DNA of 64,000 nt from Wolbachia endosymbiont of Oedothorax gibbosus (GTDB taxonomy: Bacteria; Pseudomonadota; Alphaproteobacteria; Rickettsiales; Anaplasmataceae), in contig NZ_OW370567.1 of NCBI RefSeq assembly GCF_936270435.1, positions 124,001-188,000 of the forward strand, written 5' to 3'. The position numbers were made by a program, and so were the translations under genes. The notes under the pieces are model-generated. The model worked only from the letters and a program-made list of their open reading frames with translations. It searched no databases and was not told where the DNA came from. Of the stretch, positions 11,826 to 20,918 are shown piece by piece (the stretch's first letter is position 1; every line of letters starts with the position of its first letter).

Positions 11826-12505
11826 TAAGCCCTGTATTGGCAAATATATATTTACACTATGTACTAGATCTATGGTTTGAAAAGAAAGTAAAACAAGAAT
11901 CTAAGGGGTATATGGAGCTAGTCAGGTACGCAGATGACCTTCTGGTGTGCTGTGAAAGTGAGGAAGACGCTAAAGAATTTCTAGAATCATTGAAACAAAG
12001 ATTAGCCAAGTTTGGTTTGGAAATATCTGAAAATAAAACAAAAATAGTAAAGTTTGGTAAGAAAGAATGGTATCAAGCAGAAAGAGAGAAACGAAAGACG
12101 GAAAGCTTTAATTTTCTGGGATTTACACATTATTGTGGGAAAAGTCGAAATGGCAGACTTATGATGAAGCAGAAAACTTCAAAAATAAGCCTAGCCAGAA
12201 AGATTAAAGAAATCAAAGAGTGGTTGAAAGCGGTTCGGAATCTTATTCGTCTCAAAGACTGGTGGCAAATACTCAAAGCCAAACTAAGAGGACACTATAA
12301 CTACTTCGGGATTAGCGGAAATTATCGATGGCTCAATAAGTTTAATTGGGCAGTAAAGAAGCTAACGTTTAAGTGGATAAACCGACGTAGCCAGAAAAAG
12401 AGCATGAATTGGGAACAATTTATGCATTATACACAAGTCAATCCACCACCAAAACCAAAAATATGTTTTTCCTTATATACACAGGAGGTATGTCGTGAAC
12501 GCTAA
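11816..12505 (+). pseudogene. group II intron reverse transcriptase/maturase, C-terminal half
   Basis: The frame picks up at GGVISPVLANIYLHY and includes the catalytic motif YADD in VRYADDLLVCC. The thumb/maturase domain follows, with SFNFLGFTHYCG, LKAKLRGHYNYFG and a tail of SLYTQEVCRER. About 200 N-terminal residues (RT motifs before YADD) are absent, so it cannot be active alone. The fingers and first palm motifs were lost where the recombinase segment begins. It belongs to a different intron type from the intact one at 31218-33092. Confidence 0.85.
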
Positions 12506-13598
12506 TATTGTGGAGCCGTGTGCGGGAAAGCTGCATGCACGGTTCTTGTGGGGGAGTTATAGAAGCAAAACTCAATCAAGGGGGATAGGACTATGACTTC
12601 TACCGAACGTCAAAAAATAGTAAACAGAACTTTGGTAGATTATAAAGAATTAGAAACAAATATCTTGTCATCTATACGAGAAGGAAGACCGTTGACAGGT
12701 AGGGATGGTGCGCTAACACCATTGATAAAAAAGCTGTTGGAGGCGAGTTTGGAAGGTGAAATAGAAAATCACTTATTAGCTAAAAGTGAAGAGAATAATC
12801 GAAGAAATGGGAGAAATGGAAAGACTTTGCGGACAAGTGCTGGTTCATTTGAGCTGTTAACACCAAGAGATAGGGAGGGAACCACAAATAGTCAAAAAAG
12901 GCAAACAAACTTACATCCAGAGCTTGAAACGAAGATTTTGAGCACATTTGCCAGTGGTATGGGCTATAGAGATATAGCGTCACATATTGAGGAAATTTAT
13001 GATCACAAAATATCGGCAGCAGAGATATCAAGTATTACTGACAAATTGCTACCGGTAATCAACGAATGGCGTAGTCGTCCGCTGCAATCTGTATATCCGA
13101 TAGTGTTTATGGTTTTTTAAGGTCAAAGAGGATGGACATTGTGTAAGTAAATGTATGTACAATATATTAACAAAATGGCAGAAAAGAAGTATTAGTTGGC
13201 TGAAAGTGAAGTTCTGGTTGGGAGTACTAAATGATCTCAAAGAAAGAGGAGTAGAAGATATCCTGATTGCCTGTGTGGATGGGCTAAAAAGCTTTCCTGC
13301 AGCGATAAATAGTGCGTTTCCTAAAGCAGAAGTACAGCTATGTATAGTACATCAGATAAGAAATTCTCTAAAATATGTATCCAGCAAAGATGTGAAAGTT
13401 TTCATGAATGATCTGAAAAAAATATATCGTGCTGCAAGCAGAGAAATTGCCGAGAATTACTTACTTGAGCTAGAAGAAAATGGGGCGAAAAGTATCTGTT
13501 AGTTGTGAAATCTTGGCAAAATAATTGGGAAAATTTGTCCGGTTATTTCAAGTATTCTGGCCCAGTCAGGAAGCTAATTTATACTACCAATCCTATTG

Positions 13599-14579
13599 AC
13601 CCCAGTTATGGATTAACCAACGAAGTAAAGCTGAGAAATACAGGGCTTTTTCGATTGCATTGAATAAGAAATGAGGGTAGAAAAAATATGTACCAAGAAA
13701 TTTACTGTGGATCTATGCCGAGTGTGCTCAAGTTCAAATTTGTTTTTTAGGCAGCCAAAAACCGTTTCAACAATCGATCTTTTCCCTAGTAAAATCTTCT
13801 CTTTCAGCGAAATCAGTGCATTTTTCATACCTTTTTTCACTTTAGTGACGAGTTTTAGACCTCTATCGAATAGTTTCTCAAAGAGCTCTTTCTTTATATA
13901 GCCCTTATCTCCAAACAAAAGTCCAGTTAGTTTTTTGGTTAGAGTTGGTACAGGTTTTCTGTCATCGACGTTACCTCTGGTTAGCGTAACACCTTGAATT
14001 TCACCTATTTCATTGATTACTACATGTAATTTAAAACCAAAAAACCAGCCGTAAGTATTCTTTCCTAACTCTGCTAATCCTTTGAAAACCTTATTTCTTG
14101 AGATTCTTTTTCGATGGCATACTGCTATTGAAGTAGAATCTATGTAGGAAATCCCGGTCATTTTTGCTTGTTCACAAAACCATTGCAAAAGTAATGCTAA
14201 ATACCACAAAACTCGCGGCTTTAAGGCAATAAATCTGTGATATGAAGGCAGCTTTGAAAACTCTGATCTATAGAATAACTGAAGATAACAAAGATAAAAA
14301 GCCTTGAAGTTTTTACATGGTGATTTATGGTATAATAGGATTATGGTTAGAATTTCTGAGTGCGCTATTTCTGGTACTCTGGTTGGTTTTTTGCCGTTTG
14401 ATAAGAACCTATTTGCAAAATTATCATCTACCGCACGACAAAAATCCTCGACGCAACAGTACAGTTCTGTAATATCTTTCTTCATGGGTAACCTCTTATT
14501 ATTACTAAAATACTCGAGTTTACCCTGTTTCCCTCTTCTTAGTTATACTTTTATCTATTTTCTAATCCATAACTGAGGT
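13599..14579 (-). mobile_element. IS982-family element, copy 1
   Basis: 981 bp with terminal inverted repeats ACC(C/T)CAGTTATGGATTA and a 5-bp target duplication TATTG. It is inserted in the IS256 transposase at the Asn-Pro-Ile-Glu codons. The element is nearly identical to the five other copies in the window. Confidence 0.95.
13613..14485 (-). CDS. IS982-family transposase (copy 1)
   Basis: A full 290-residue DDE transposase of the IS982 type. The motifs are ISYIDSTSIAVCH (first Asp), LLFGDKGYIKK (second Asp) and KRSIVETVFGCLKN (Glu), with the family stretch HTRHRSTVNFL near the end. It catalyses cut-and-paste or copy-out movement of its own element. The ATG at 14485 follows AGAGGTTACCC. 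An antisense frame of 90 codons opposite the start is a shadow and recurs at each copy. Confidence 0.95.
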   Translation of the reverse strand: MKKDITELYCCVEDFCRAVDDNFANRFLSNGKKPTRVPEIAHSEILTIILLYHKSPCKNFKAFYLCYLQLFYRSEFSKLPSYHRFIALKPRVLWYLALLLQWFCEQAKMTGISYIDSTSIAVCHRKRISRNKVFKGLAELGKNTYGWFFGFKLHVVINEIGEIQGVTLTRGNVDDRKPVPTLTKKLTGLLFGDKGYIKKELFEKLFDRGLKLVTKVKKGMKNALISLKEKILLGKRSIVETVFGCLKNKFELEHTRHRSTVNFLVHIFSTLISYSMQSKKPCISQLYFVG

Positions 14580-14832
14580 TATTGAGGGATTGCATAGACA
14601 GATTAGAAAATTTACTAAAACTAAGGGCTCATTTACCAGCTTGTATAAACAGGTGTATTGTGCTATAAAAAAGGTAGAGCAAAAATGGATTATGGCTTTG
14701 CCTAATTGGGCTTTAACTATGTCTCAATTTGATATCTTCTTTCCCGGCAGATTGAAAATTGAGTTGAACTAAAAATGCGGTTTGACACACTTTTTTGAAC
14801 ATTCCCCTTTTTTCTGCTTTTATGCAAGAAGT

Positions 14833-16311
14833 CTAGTCCATATATTCCTCCCACTTTTCCGTAACTTTTCTTACTATTTCCTCACTCATCTCAATTTTCT
14901 TTCCCCACTCTCGTTTGGTTTCTGGCGGGATTTTATTTGTCGCATCAAATCCCATTTTACCTCCAAGTCCACTTTCAGGAGAAGCAAAATCTAAATAATC
15001 AATTGGTGCATTCTCTATCATGATTGTGTCACGCACAGGATCCATTCTTGTTGATACTGCCCACATCACTTCCTTCCAATCACGTATATTTATATCATCA
15101 TCAACAACGATAATAAATTTCGTGTATAAAAACTGCTTGAGAAAAGAAAGTATGCCCATAACAATTCTTTTTGCATGTCCGGGGTAAGATTTTTTTATCG
15201 ACACTACTGCTATTCTATATGAACAACCCTCCGGCGGCAGATAAAAATCCACTATCTCTGGAAATTGATTGATAAGAATGGGCACAAAAATTTCATTGAG
15301 TGCTTCACCAAGTATTGATGGTTCATCAGGTGGCTTGCCAGTGAAAGTGCTAAGATATATCGGGTTTTTACGCATTGTAATTGCAGTAATGTTAAATTCT
15401 GGAAATTGCTCAACAGAATTATAGTAGCCAGTGTGGTCTCCGTATGGCCCTTCGTCTTGATATCTATCCAAACTCACATAGCCTTCCAGAACGATTTCTG
15501 CGTGAGCTGGCACTTGAAGTGGTATAGTCTTACAATTTACAAGCTCAAGAGGTTTTTTGCGCAGCAGTCCAGCAAATTGGTATTCTGACAATGTTTCTGG
15601 CACCGGGGTTACTGCAGCAATAATCGTTGCAGGGTCACTACCGATCACAGCAGCAGCGGGAAATTTCATATTTTGTTCCTTCTCTTTCCACCGTTTATGG
15701 TGACCTGCCCCTCCACGATGTGCAAGCCAGCGCATTAGAGTCGTTTTTTTATCTATAACCTGCATACGATATATTCCAAGATTGAAATTATCTTGTTTAT
15801 CTTTCGTGGGTCCTTTTGTTACCACAATCGGCCAGGTGATAAGTGGTGCAGGTTCATTTGGCCAGCATGTTTGAATGGGCAGTAGACTTAGGTCCACTTC
15901 ATCTCCGGTTAGCACCACCTCTTGACATGGAGCCTTGCTCACGACTTTGCTTCGCATCGATAACACGACTTTTAATAGAGGAAACATTTTTATAACATCC
16001 TTAAAGTTTTTCGGTGGTTCAGGAGATTGCAAAAATGCTAAAAGTTTACCAAGATCTCTTAGTTCATTAGGATTTATGTTCAACCCCAATGCAATCCTTT
16101 CAATAGTACCAAATAAATTCACCAAAACTGGAATCGAATTTTTGCCATTTTCTGTGATAACATTTTCAAAAATGATCGCTGGCCCTTTGCTTGATAAAAC
16201 TCTGCGATGAATTTCTGTCATTTCAAGAACTGTTGAAACCTCTTCCTTAATCCTAATCAGATCCTTTTTTTCTTCTAAGGCTTTGATGAAGTAGCGTAAG
16301 TTGTTGTACAT
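14833..16311 (-). CDS. ubiD: UbiD-family decarboxylase
   Basis: UbiD-type enzymes use prenylated FMN to decarboxylate aromatic acids; in ubiquinone synthesis the substrate is 3-polyprenyl-4-hydroxybenzoate. The 492-residue length is typical. The family core [11 protein letters not shown], with the acid residues of the active site, lies near residue 290. The N-terminal pattern [17 protein letters not shown] and the central [21 protein letters not shown] segment (read here as [17 protein letters not shown]) are also standard. The gene ends 27 bp from the IS256 edge, so transcription now runs into the mobile block. The upstream neighbour on the same strand is the Fic gene, 87 bp away; I see no functional link. 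Confidence 0.93.
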   Translation of the reverse strand: MYNNLRYFIKALEEKKDLIRIKEEVSTVLEMTEIHRRVLSSKGPAIIFENVITENGKNSIPVLVNLFGTIERIALGLNINPNELRDLGKLLAFLQSPEPPKNFKDVIKMFPLLKVVLSMRSKVVSKAPCQEVVLTGDEVDLSLLPIQTCWPNEPAPLITWPIVVTKGPTKDKQDNFNLGIYRMQVIDKKTTLMRWLAHRGGAGHHKRWKEKEQNMKFPAAAVIGSDPATIIAAVTPVPETLSEYQFAGLLRKKPLELVNCKTIPLQVPAHAEIVLEGYVSLDRYQDEGPYGDHTGYYNSVEQFPEFNITAITMRKNPIYLSTFTGKPPDEPSILGEALNEIFVPILINQFPEIVDFYLPPEGCSYRIAVVSIKKSYPGHAKRIVMGILSFLKQFLYTKFIIVVDDDINIRDWKEVMWAVSTRMDPVRDTIMIENAPIDYLDFASPESGLGGKMGFDATNKIPPETKREWGKKIEMSEEIVRKVTEKWEEYMD

Positions 16312-16398
16312 ATTCCAGTTTTTAAAATTTTAAGTTTACATTTAGTTTTCAAGCACTTTATTGAAATTTGATCTATGCACTTTCTAGCGAGCTTTCAG

Positions 16399-17478
16399 TT
16401 AATTTGAGATCAAATCTTCATATTGCTTACTAAGTTTGTATTTCCTTCCTCTATTGGAAAAATCTATAATCTCAATAAACCCCATTTCCACCCACTTTTT
16501 ACAAAGTTGCGCACTGGTGCGAGGCTTAAAATTAAATAGTTCGCCAACCTGACTAGCTGTAATCATGGAAAATTCCCCAAAGAGCTCAAGAGCTTTGCGT
16601 TGTTTAGGATCAAGCTTACGTATAAGATCAGTCTGATCAGCGTGGTATTCTTCTTTATTTATACGTTGTAAAACGTTCTCAAATGAATTTACCATACCTT
16701 CTACGAAATACTCCACCCACTTAGTGATATCTGCTTCAGCTCGTCCCATGTAATAGTTGTGCGATGGCCCTACACTAATTGCTTCGTAATATGCTCCTAG
16801 ATTTTTAGCATAATATTCTTCCAATGAGTAAAGTCCTTTTAGGTCATATCCACCAAGGTATAAAATTAATGTAGTCAGCAATCTTGCAGTACGACCGTTA
16901 CCATCATAGTAAGGGTGAATTGTTACAAATTGATAATGAGCAATACCTGCAATAATTGGGTAAGGCACTTGTTCACTGTCACGAATCCAATCAATCATAC
17001 TGCTCATGAGCTTTGGTACATCCTTTGCTTCAGGTGGCATATAAATTATTGCACGTGTACGACTGTCACGAATAACGTTTTGACCATCTCGATAAGGTGT
17101 TGGCTTCACTTTAGATTTTCCACTTGCCATTACTAGGGCATGAAGCGTTTGAATGGCTTTCTCAGTAATAGGGATCGTTCTCGCTGCCCATTGTTCAACT
17201 TGAGTTAAAGCTGCATAATATCCTTTAACCTCATTTTCATCTCTCCTATATTTTGGAAAGTGGCTTTTACCACTTAAAACCTCTTCAATCTGTTTAGGCT
17301 CAAGTCGATTTCCTTCAATCATAGTAGAATAGTGTGTGGTATAAAGCCGTGCAGTTTCACGAAGAGACGAAAGCATCGATACAGTGAGTGGCAAATGTAA
17401 CACTTTTTCTTTTGCTGCTTCAATCCTCATAAGGCAATTAGCAATTTTAGAAGTAATTGTATAATTTGGTATCGGCAT
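16399..17478 (-). CDS. Fic-domain protein (probable AMP transferase)
   Basis: Fic proteins transfer AMP or similar groups from nucleotides to protein hydroxyls. The active-site loop HPYYDGNGRTARLL sits near residues 189-202 and matches HPFx(D/E)GNGRxxR with Tyr for Phe. The inhibitory motif (S/T)xxxE(G/N) is visible upstream as STMIEG (about residues 48-53), so this is the class whose inhibitory helix lies N-terminal in the same chain. The C-terminal 90 residues (PKQRKALELFGEFSMITASQ) look like a winged helix. All key residues are present. The substrate is unknown; it may act on a bacterial or host protein, and no secretion signal is evident. Length 359 residues is normal for this layout. Confidence 0.92.
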   Translation of the reverse strand: MPIPNYTITSKIANCLMRIEAAKEKVLHLPLTVSMLSSLRETARLYTTHYSTMIEGNRLEPKQIEEVLSGKSHFPKYRRDENEVKGYYAALTQVEQWAARTIPITEKAIQTLHALVMASGKSKVKPTPYRDGQNVIRDSRTRAIIYMPPEAKDVPKLMSSMIDWIRDSEQVPYPIIAGIAHYQFVTIHPYYDGNGRTARLLTTLILYLGGYDLKGLYSLEEYYAKNLGAYYEAISVGPSHNYYMGRAEADITKWVEYFVEGMVNSFENVLQRINKEEYHADQTDLIRKLDPKQRKALELFGEFSMITASQVGELFNFKPRTSAQLCKKWVEMGFIEIIDFSNRGRKYKLSKQYEDLISN

Positions 17479-17488
17479 AATATCTGCA

Positions 17489-17641
17489 TTACATTACCCT
17501 TATATTATGCTGATAAAATGCAGATAATGCAACATTCACACGACGCCGACCATAAACAGCAATAAATTCGGCTGATTGAGAAAGAAGTTTGTCTTGTAGA
17601 ATAGCTATTTCTTTTTCTCTACCAATTGTCGGTTCACTCAT
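17489..17641 (-). pseudogene. N-terminal stub of an AAA-type ATPase
   Basis: An ATG at 17641 opens a 50-codon frame reading MSEPTIGREKEIAILQDKLL and then SAEFIAVYGRRRV. In the ATP-binding family that starts this way, the next residues would be the Walker A loop (GKT). Here the sequence leaves the family at VNVALSAF and stops at 17489. It is a truncated gene with no ATP-binding site left. The broken end lies 11 bp from the Fic start. Confidence 0.6.
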
Positions 17642-17895
17642 ATGTTTATTCCGCGAAAAATAATACACAGCGGAAACAACTTAAATCTATGCTCCGCGCA
17701 CCTCTGCTGTTTGCATCTTAAACTTTCTGATTAGTTTTGCGCTTAGTTTTTATTGTTAAAGTTTGCATTTGAGGCAAAACTGGTTATAAAATACACTTGA
17801 TATAAATGTTTTCATATATTAATATTAGATGCTTCTTTTAATATACAGATAAATGTGTACTAAAGTTTTATGTTGTAGGTTTTTAAATAAATTGT

Positions 17896-18654
17896 ATGTC
17901 TAGAATATCGTTTTTATTGATTTTAATAATAGCAATAGCAAGCTTGCCGATAATAAATAATTGGCTTGCAAAACGCAATCAACCCCTGAGCGATGATTAT
18001 ATAGGTGAGAAATCAGATAATTATATAAGTAGAAATTTTGATAAGATCGTAAAAACTCCCAAAGAAGAGTCGATTAAAAGTAGTTACGCTGCTCGAGATA
18101 ATGTAACCAAAAGTAAAATTTCACAATACAAGGATCAAATATTTGACCTTACTTATCCTTACTCCGGAAATGAAAATAGTAGTGTTGTAGCTGCAGGCTT
18201 CTTTGACTATTCTTGTGGATATTGCAAGACTATAAAAGACGATATAAAACAGTTAATTAACGACGGTAAAATTAAGTATATCTTTAGGGATGCTCCAATA
18301 CTTGGTAATGACTCTTTAAGGGCAGCAAAAAGCGCTTTAGCTGTTTACTTTATTGATAAAGAAAAATATTTCGACTTTCACTATTCTGCTTTAAGTCACA
18401 AAGGAGGATTTTCAGACGAAAGCATATTGGATATAGTGAAAAGCATAGGAATTGATGAGGATGATTTTAATAGTTCCATGAAAAATAATGCAGACAAGAT
18501 TGAGCAAATGATAAATGGCAGTAAGCTCCTAGTAAGAGATTTGGGAGTAGGTGGCACACCTTTTTTAATAATAGGAGATAGCCTGTTCATAGGAGCAACT
18601 GATTTGAATGTATTACGCAAAAAAGTAGATGAATTAAGTCACAAGCAAGATTAG
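17896..18654 (+). CDS. DsbA-family thiol-disulphide oxidoreductase
   Basis: A periplasmic thioredoxin-fold protein for disulphide formation or isomerisation. Residues 1-24 form a membrane anchor or signal (ISFLLILIIAIASLPII). The active-site motif is CGYC in FFDYSCGYCKTIKDD near residue 110, and the cis-proline loop is GVGGTPFLIIGD near 220. The inserted helical domain between them (KSALAVYFIDKEKYFDFHYSAL) is that of the DsbA clan. The length of 252 residues fits the Wolbachia/Rickettsia DsbA-like group. The ATG at 17896 has only a weak ribosome site. Its natural substrates may include surface proteins; that is inference from the family. Confidence 0.93.
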   Translation: MSRISFLLILIIAIASLPIINNWLAKRNQPLSDDYIGEKSDNYISRNFDKIVKTPKEESIKSSYAARDNVTKSKISQYKDQIFDLTYPYSGNENSSVVAAGFFDYSCGYCKTIKDDIKQLINDGKIKYIFRDAPILGNDSLRAAKSALAVYFIDKEKYFDFHYSALSHKGGFSDESILDIVKSIGIDEDDFNSSMKNNADKIEQMINGSKLLVRDLGVGGTPFLIIGDSLFIGATDLNVLRKKVDELSHKQD

Positions 18655-18685
18655 TTTCAATTGCCATAAAATTTTATTTTTTTGC

Positions 18686-18714
18686 TTGACAACTCAAATG
18701 AACCTGAGTATAGT
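18686..18714 (+). promoter_or_regulatory. consensus sigma-70 promoter without an adjacent gene
   Basis: TTGACA at 18686-18691 and TATAGT at 18709-18714 are separated by exactly 17 bp, an almost perfect housekeeping promoter, in a genome where promoters are usually weak. The next coding start on this strand is at 19073, about 350 bp away and beyond palindromic repeats. It may drive the DUF2460 gene, an untranslated RNA, or be the remnant of a deleted gene's promoter. Confidence 0.55.
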
Positions 18715-18739
18715 AATTGCATAGCTGTACGAATATTCA

Positions 18740-18955
18740 TTTTTGAAGGTAAATTGCACAGCAAATGGTGTCATTCCAGTCTGGAATCCAGAAGTTTTTC
18801 TTATAACTGAGCTGATGAGCTAAAGGTAGTTGTCTTACGCTAAAACAAACGTTTTTAATTAAGTTGCATAGAAGTTGGATCCCAGTGTCTGGGCACTGGC
18901 CCACTGGTGGCCCAAACTACAACGTTCGTACAGTTGTGATAGTAATTGTGGGTAT
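18740..18955. repeat. compound dispersed palindromic repeat
   Basis: This block reads from a GTACGAATATTC start through GTCATTCCAGTC, then GGATCCCAGTGTCTGGGCAC and GCCCACTGGTGGCCCAAAC to an ACGTTCGTACAGTTGTG end. Almost the same order of pieces is found at 39470-39740. The outer ends are inverted relative to one another, so the block behaves as one composite element with terminal inversions. No gene is seen in it. Confidence 0.7.
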
Positions 18956-19072
18956 GACAGCAGTTTAACTCAGTGGTCTCATCCACTTTCCATAGCGTCA
19001 TTTACTATGTGAAACGCTTTCAAATTATAACATTTTTTTCAACCAAACTATTTCATTTTTACAGGAGGACAT

Positions 19073-20575
19073 ATGTCATTCACAGAAATTAGATTTCCAG
19101 AAAATATATCTTATGGTTCCGCTGGAGGACCGGAATTTTCCACTGACGTTGTAACAACTCATAACGGTTGTGAACAGCGCAACATCAATTGGTCTCATGC
19201 ACGCACTAGATACAACATAGCTTACGGGGTCAGATCAAACGAGCAGCTAACAGAACTCATAACATTTTTTCATGCACGAAAAGGTAAAGCAATAGGGTTT
19301 CGTTTTAAGGATTGGTCAGATTTTATAGCCATTAATCAAGAGATTGGTATAGGAGACGATAAAAAAACGACCTTTCAACTGATGAAAACTTACATAAGTG
19401 GAAAAGACAAACATACACGTATGATCAAAAAGCCAGTGCATGATACAATAAAAATTTACTTAGATGGTGAAAAGACAGAAAAATATTCAGTGAATTATTC
19501 AACGGGAGAAATCACGTTTATCAAACCACCAGTAAAAGATGTGATAATAGACCTCTTTCAAAATTCACATCATCAACTCTAGATTGTAAATTCCAGCTAT
19601 CAAATTGAATCTCAATCCAAAACGTTTTCGCCGATTGCGATATTTATCTGCAATAATTTTAAATCTTTTAAGCAAACCGATTACATTCTCAACCACAACT
19701 CTTTTGCTTGCAAGCTCTTGATTTTCTTGCTTTTGTTTCTTAGTCAATGGGTGCTTTTTCGTTTTTCTATGTGGCAATTCAACATTTGCGTGAATTTTTT
19801 GTAGACCTCTGTAACCGCTATCTGCTAGGACTTTGATACTTGGTAGTATGTGCACTTTTGACTCCTTAAAAAGCCGAAAATCATGTTTCCTACCATTTGA
19901 AAAAGACGTGCAAATGATCTTTTTGCTTTCTTTTTCCGAAATAATCTGTGTTTTTATACTGTGCTTTTTCTTTTTTCCTGAATAAAATCTTTTTTGCTTT
20001 TTTTGGGTCTTTCCACAGGAGTTTCTGTTGCATCTATCACTAAAACCTCATATTCTATATCACTTTTTAGAACCTCTTTTCGCCCTGGCAATGCAAAATC
20101 CGGATGTTTTACCAATGTATTTTCAATCCACTTTATGATTTTATAGGTCGTACTTTCGCTCATACCATAACTTCGACCAATGTGGAAATATGTCCGATAT
20201 TCACGAAGATATTCCAATGCCATAAGTAGCCTGTCTTCTATACAGAGCTTGCTTTTACGCCCACTTTTTGCTTTTTTCCTTCTATCTTCTTCATCTAAAA
20301 TTTCTACCATCCTGTTGAAAGTTGCCTTCTTTACTCCTGTCAGACGACGAAACTTCTCTTCATCTAACTCCTTAGTTTCTTCATATCTCATACTTTTAAA
20401 TGTATGATTTTATACTAATTTTTTGCTCTTTTCCAATTTTGAAAGAAGTCTAATCACTGCGAGCTTCGAATTTGATGTGCCCGTGCGCTTTGATACAGAT
20501 TACTTAAACGCTTCTATTGATGACTATGGAAGCAATAGCTGGAATAATATCCCCTTGGTGGAAGTGAAATTTTAG
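19073..20575 (+). pseudogene. DUF2460 (gene-transfer-agent/phage tail-type) protein, split by IS5
   Basis: The first part (19073-19548, MSFTEIRFPENISYG...VKDVI) and the last part (20455-20575, TASFEFDVPVRFDTDYL...VEVKF) are one gene of the DUF2460/TIGR02217 family. That family is found in gene transfer agents of alphaproteobacteria, where it is a tail-tip component. Removing the IS5 and one AAT duplication restores an unbroken 198-residue protein with Val-Ile-Ile-Thr at the join. The start has an unusually strong ribosome site, AGGAGG, 5 bp before ATG. No other phage or GTA gene adjoins it. Confidence 0.88.
19549..20451 (-). mobile_element. IS5-family element (903 bp) in the DUF2460 gene
   Basis: The terminal repeats are AGAC(C/T)TCTTTCAAAATT, flanked by a 3-bp duplication AAT. 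Two frames on the minus strand encode the transposase: 20391-19954 (MRYEETKELDEEKFRRLTG to HPDFALPGR...) and 19855-19565 (IKVLADSGYRG...ASKRVVVENVIGLLKRF). The frame changes in an A-rich run near 19985 (AAAAAAAGC on the coding strand). That could be programmed frameshifting, which is common in this IS group, or a null mutation. Confidence 0.88.
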
Positions 20576-20629
20576 TTATATAGATCTACATCATAGTAGG
20601 GCTACCATAAATTGAAAAAATTAAGCACC

Positions 20630-20660
20630 ACTGAGGCTCTATATTTAAATGAGCCTCAGT
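20630..20660. terminator. possible bidirectional hairpin after the DUF2460 gene
   Basis: A perfect 9-bp stem ACTGAGGCT/AGCCTCAGT encloses an AT-rich loop. It lies 55 bp after the DUF2460 stop. No strong T-run follows on the plus strand, so its termination strength is doubtful. Confidence 0.4.
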
Positions 20661-20901
20661 ATATGTATCTGTTCAGCAGAGTGGCAAAATAAGGTAGACG
20701 AGAAAAGACAACTATAGGAACAAATGGGTGTCATGCAAGTAGCTGACACTGGCATCCAGTCCTTTTGCACAGTTCCATCAAAAACGTTGTAAAGCGTTTT
20801 CGTGTTTACCAACTTAGTGCCCAATCTGGATCCCAGACTGGGATGACAAGAAAGGGAGCACTGGAATTTTTGTTTCAGCATTAGCCATGCATCTGAACAG
20901 A
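20661..20901 (-). repeat. long repeat flanking the IS4 copy, left arm
   Basis: About 240 bp that recur, inverted and nearly identical, at 23172-23420 on the other side of the IS4 element, and in part at 27853-27924 beside the second IS4 copy. It contains palindromic repeat cores (GGATCCCAGACTGGGATGAC) and translates as an open frame in both places. That frame follows the repeat and is unlikely to be a gene. Confidence 0.75.
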
Positions 20902-20918
20902 CAATGGCGTCAACTTAA

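Larger units (their letters stand above)
9712..12592 (+). mobile_element. degraded group II intron inside the IS256 transposase start
   Basis: The left end starts GTGCGTC, as group II introns do, just after the IS256 ribosome site and ATG. It continues into domain-I-like RNA (GGTGAAAATCCAACC; GCGTAAGGTAACGAGCGTAG). The right end has a domain V hairpin at about 12513-12547 (GAGCCGTGTGCGGGAAAGC pairing with GCATGCACGGTTC). The intron interior, including the first half of its reverse transcriptase, is missing and replaced by the segment at 9868-11825. The 3' boundary is uncertain by several bases. Confidence 0.75.
12593..14772 (+). pseudogene. IS256-family transposase (copy 1), broken and split by IS982
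   Basis: Three fragments of the Transposase_mut family are in order: 12593-13120 (MTSTERQKIVNRTLVDYKEL to PIVFMVF), 13155-13502 and, beyond the IS982, 14580-14772. Compared with the copy at 59579-61803 it has a short deletion before SQKRQTNLHPE, a frameshift near 13110, a deletion near 13200 (VLVGW region) and another shift at about 13480 (ELEENGAKSIC instead of ELEEKWGEKYP). It is not restorable by removing the IS982, so it was already dead or has decayed since. Confidence 0.88.
8193..14806 (+). mobile_element. IS256-family element, copy 1, with nested IS4, group II intron and IS982
   Basis: The ends are GGGAATGTTCAAAAAAG... at 8193 and its inverted copy finishing at 14806, flanked by a perfect 8-bp duplication CTTTTTTC (8185-8192 and 14807-14814). 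The matching copy at 59505-61837 confirms the element. Inside copy 1 lie an IS4 (8210-9640), a group II intron (about 9712-12592) that itself holds a serine-recombinase segment, and an IS982 (13599-14579). The transposase is left in pieces: 12593-13120, 13155-13502 and 14580-14772. Confidence 0.9.

Noticed and set aside
14304..14576. 90-codon open frame antisense to the IS982 transposase start, found at every copy
   Set aside because: It repeats only because the element repeats. It is fully opposite a real gene and has no ribosome site or recognisable domain.
16399..17478. Fic protein as the toxin of a Fic/antitoxin pair
   Set aside because: The inhibitory motif is within the same chain (STMIEG) and no small antitoxin gene adjoins it.
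20645..20881. 78-codon frame and its 86-codon relative at 23185-23445
   Set aside because: Both translate the 240-bp repeat and its palindromic core; composition is Cys/Ser-rich and non-protein-like.
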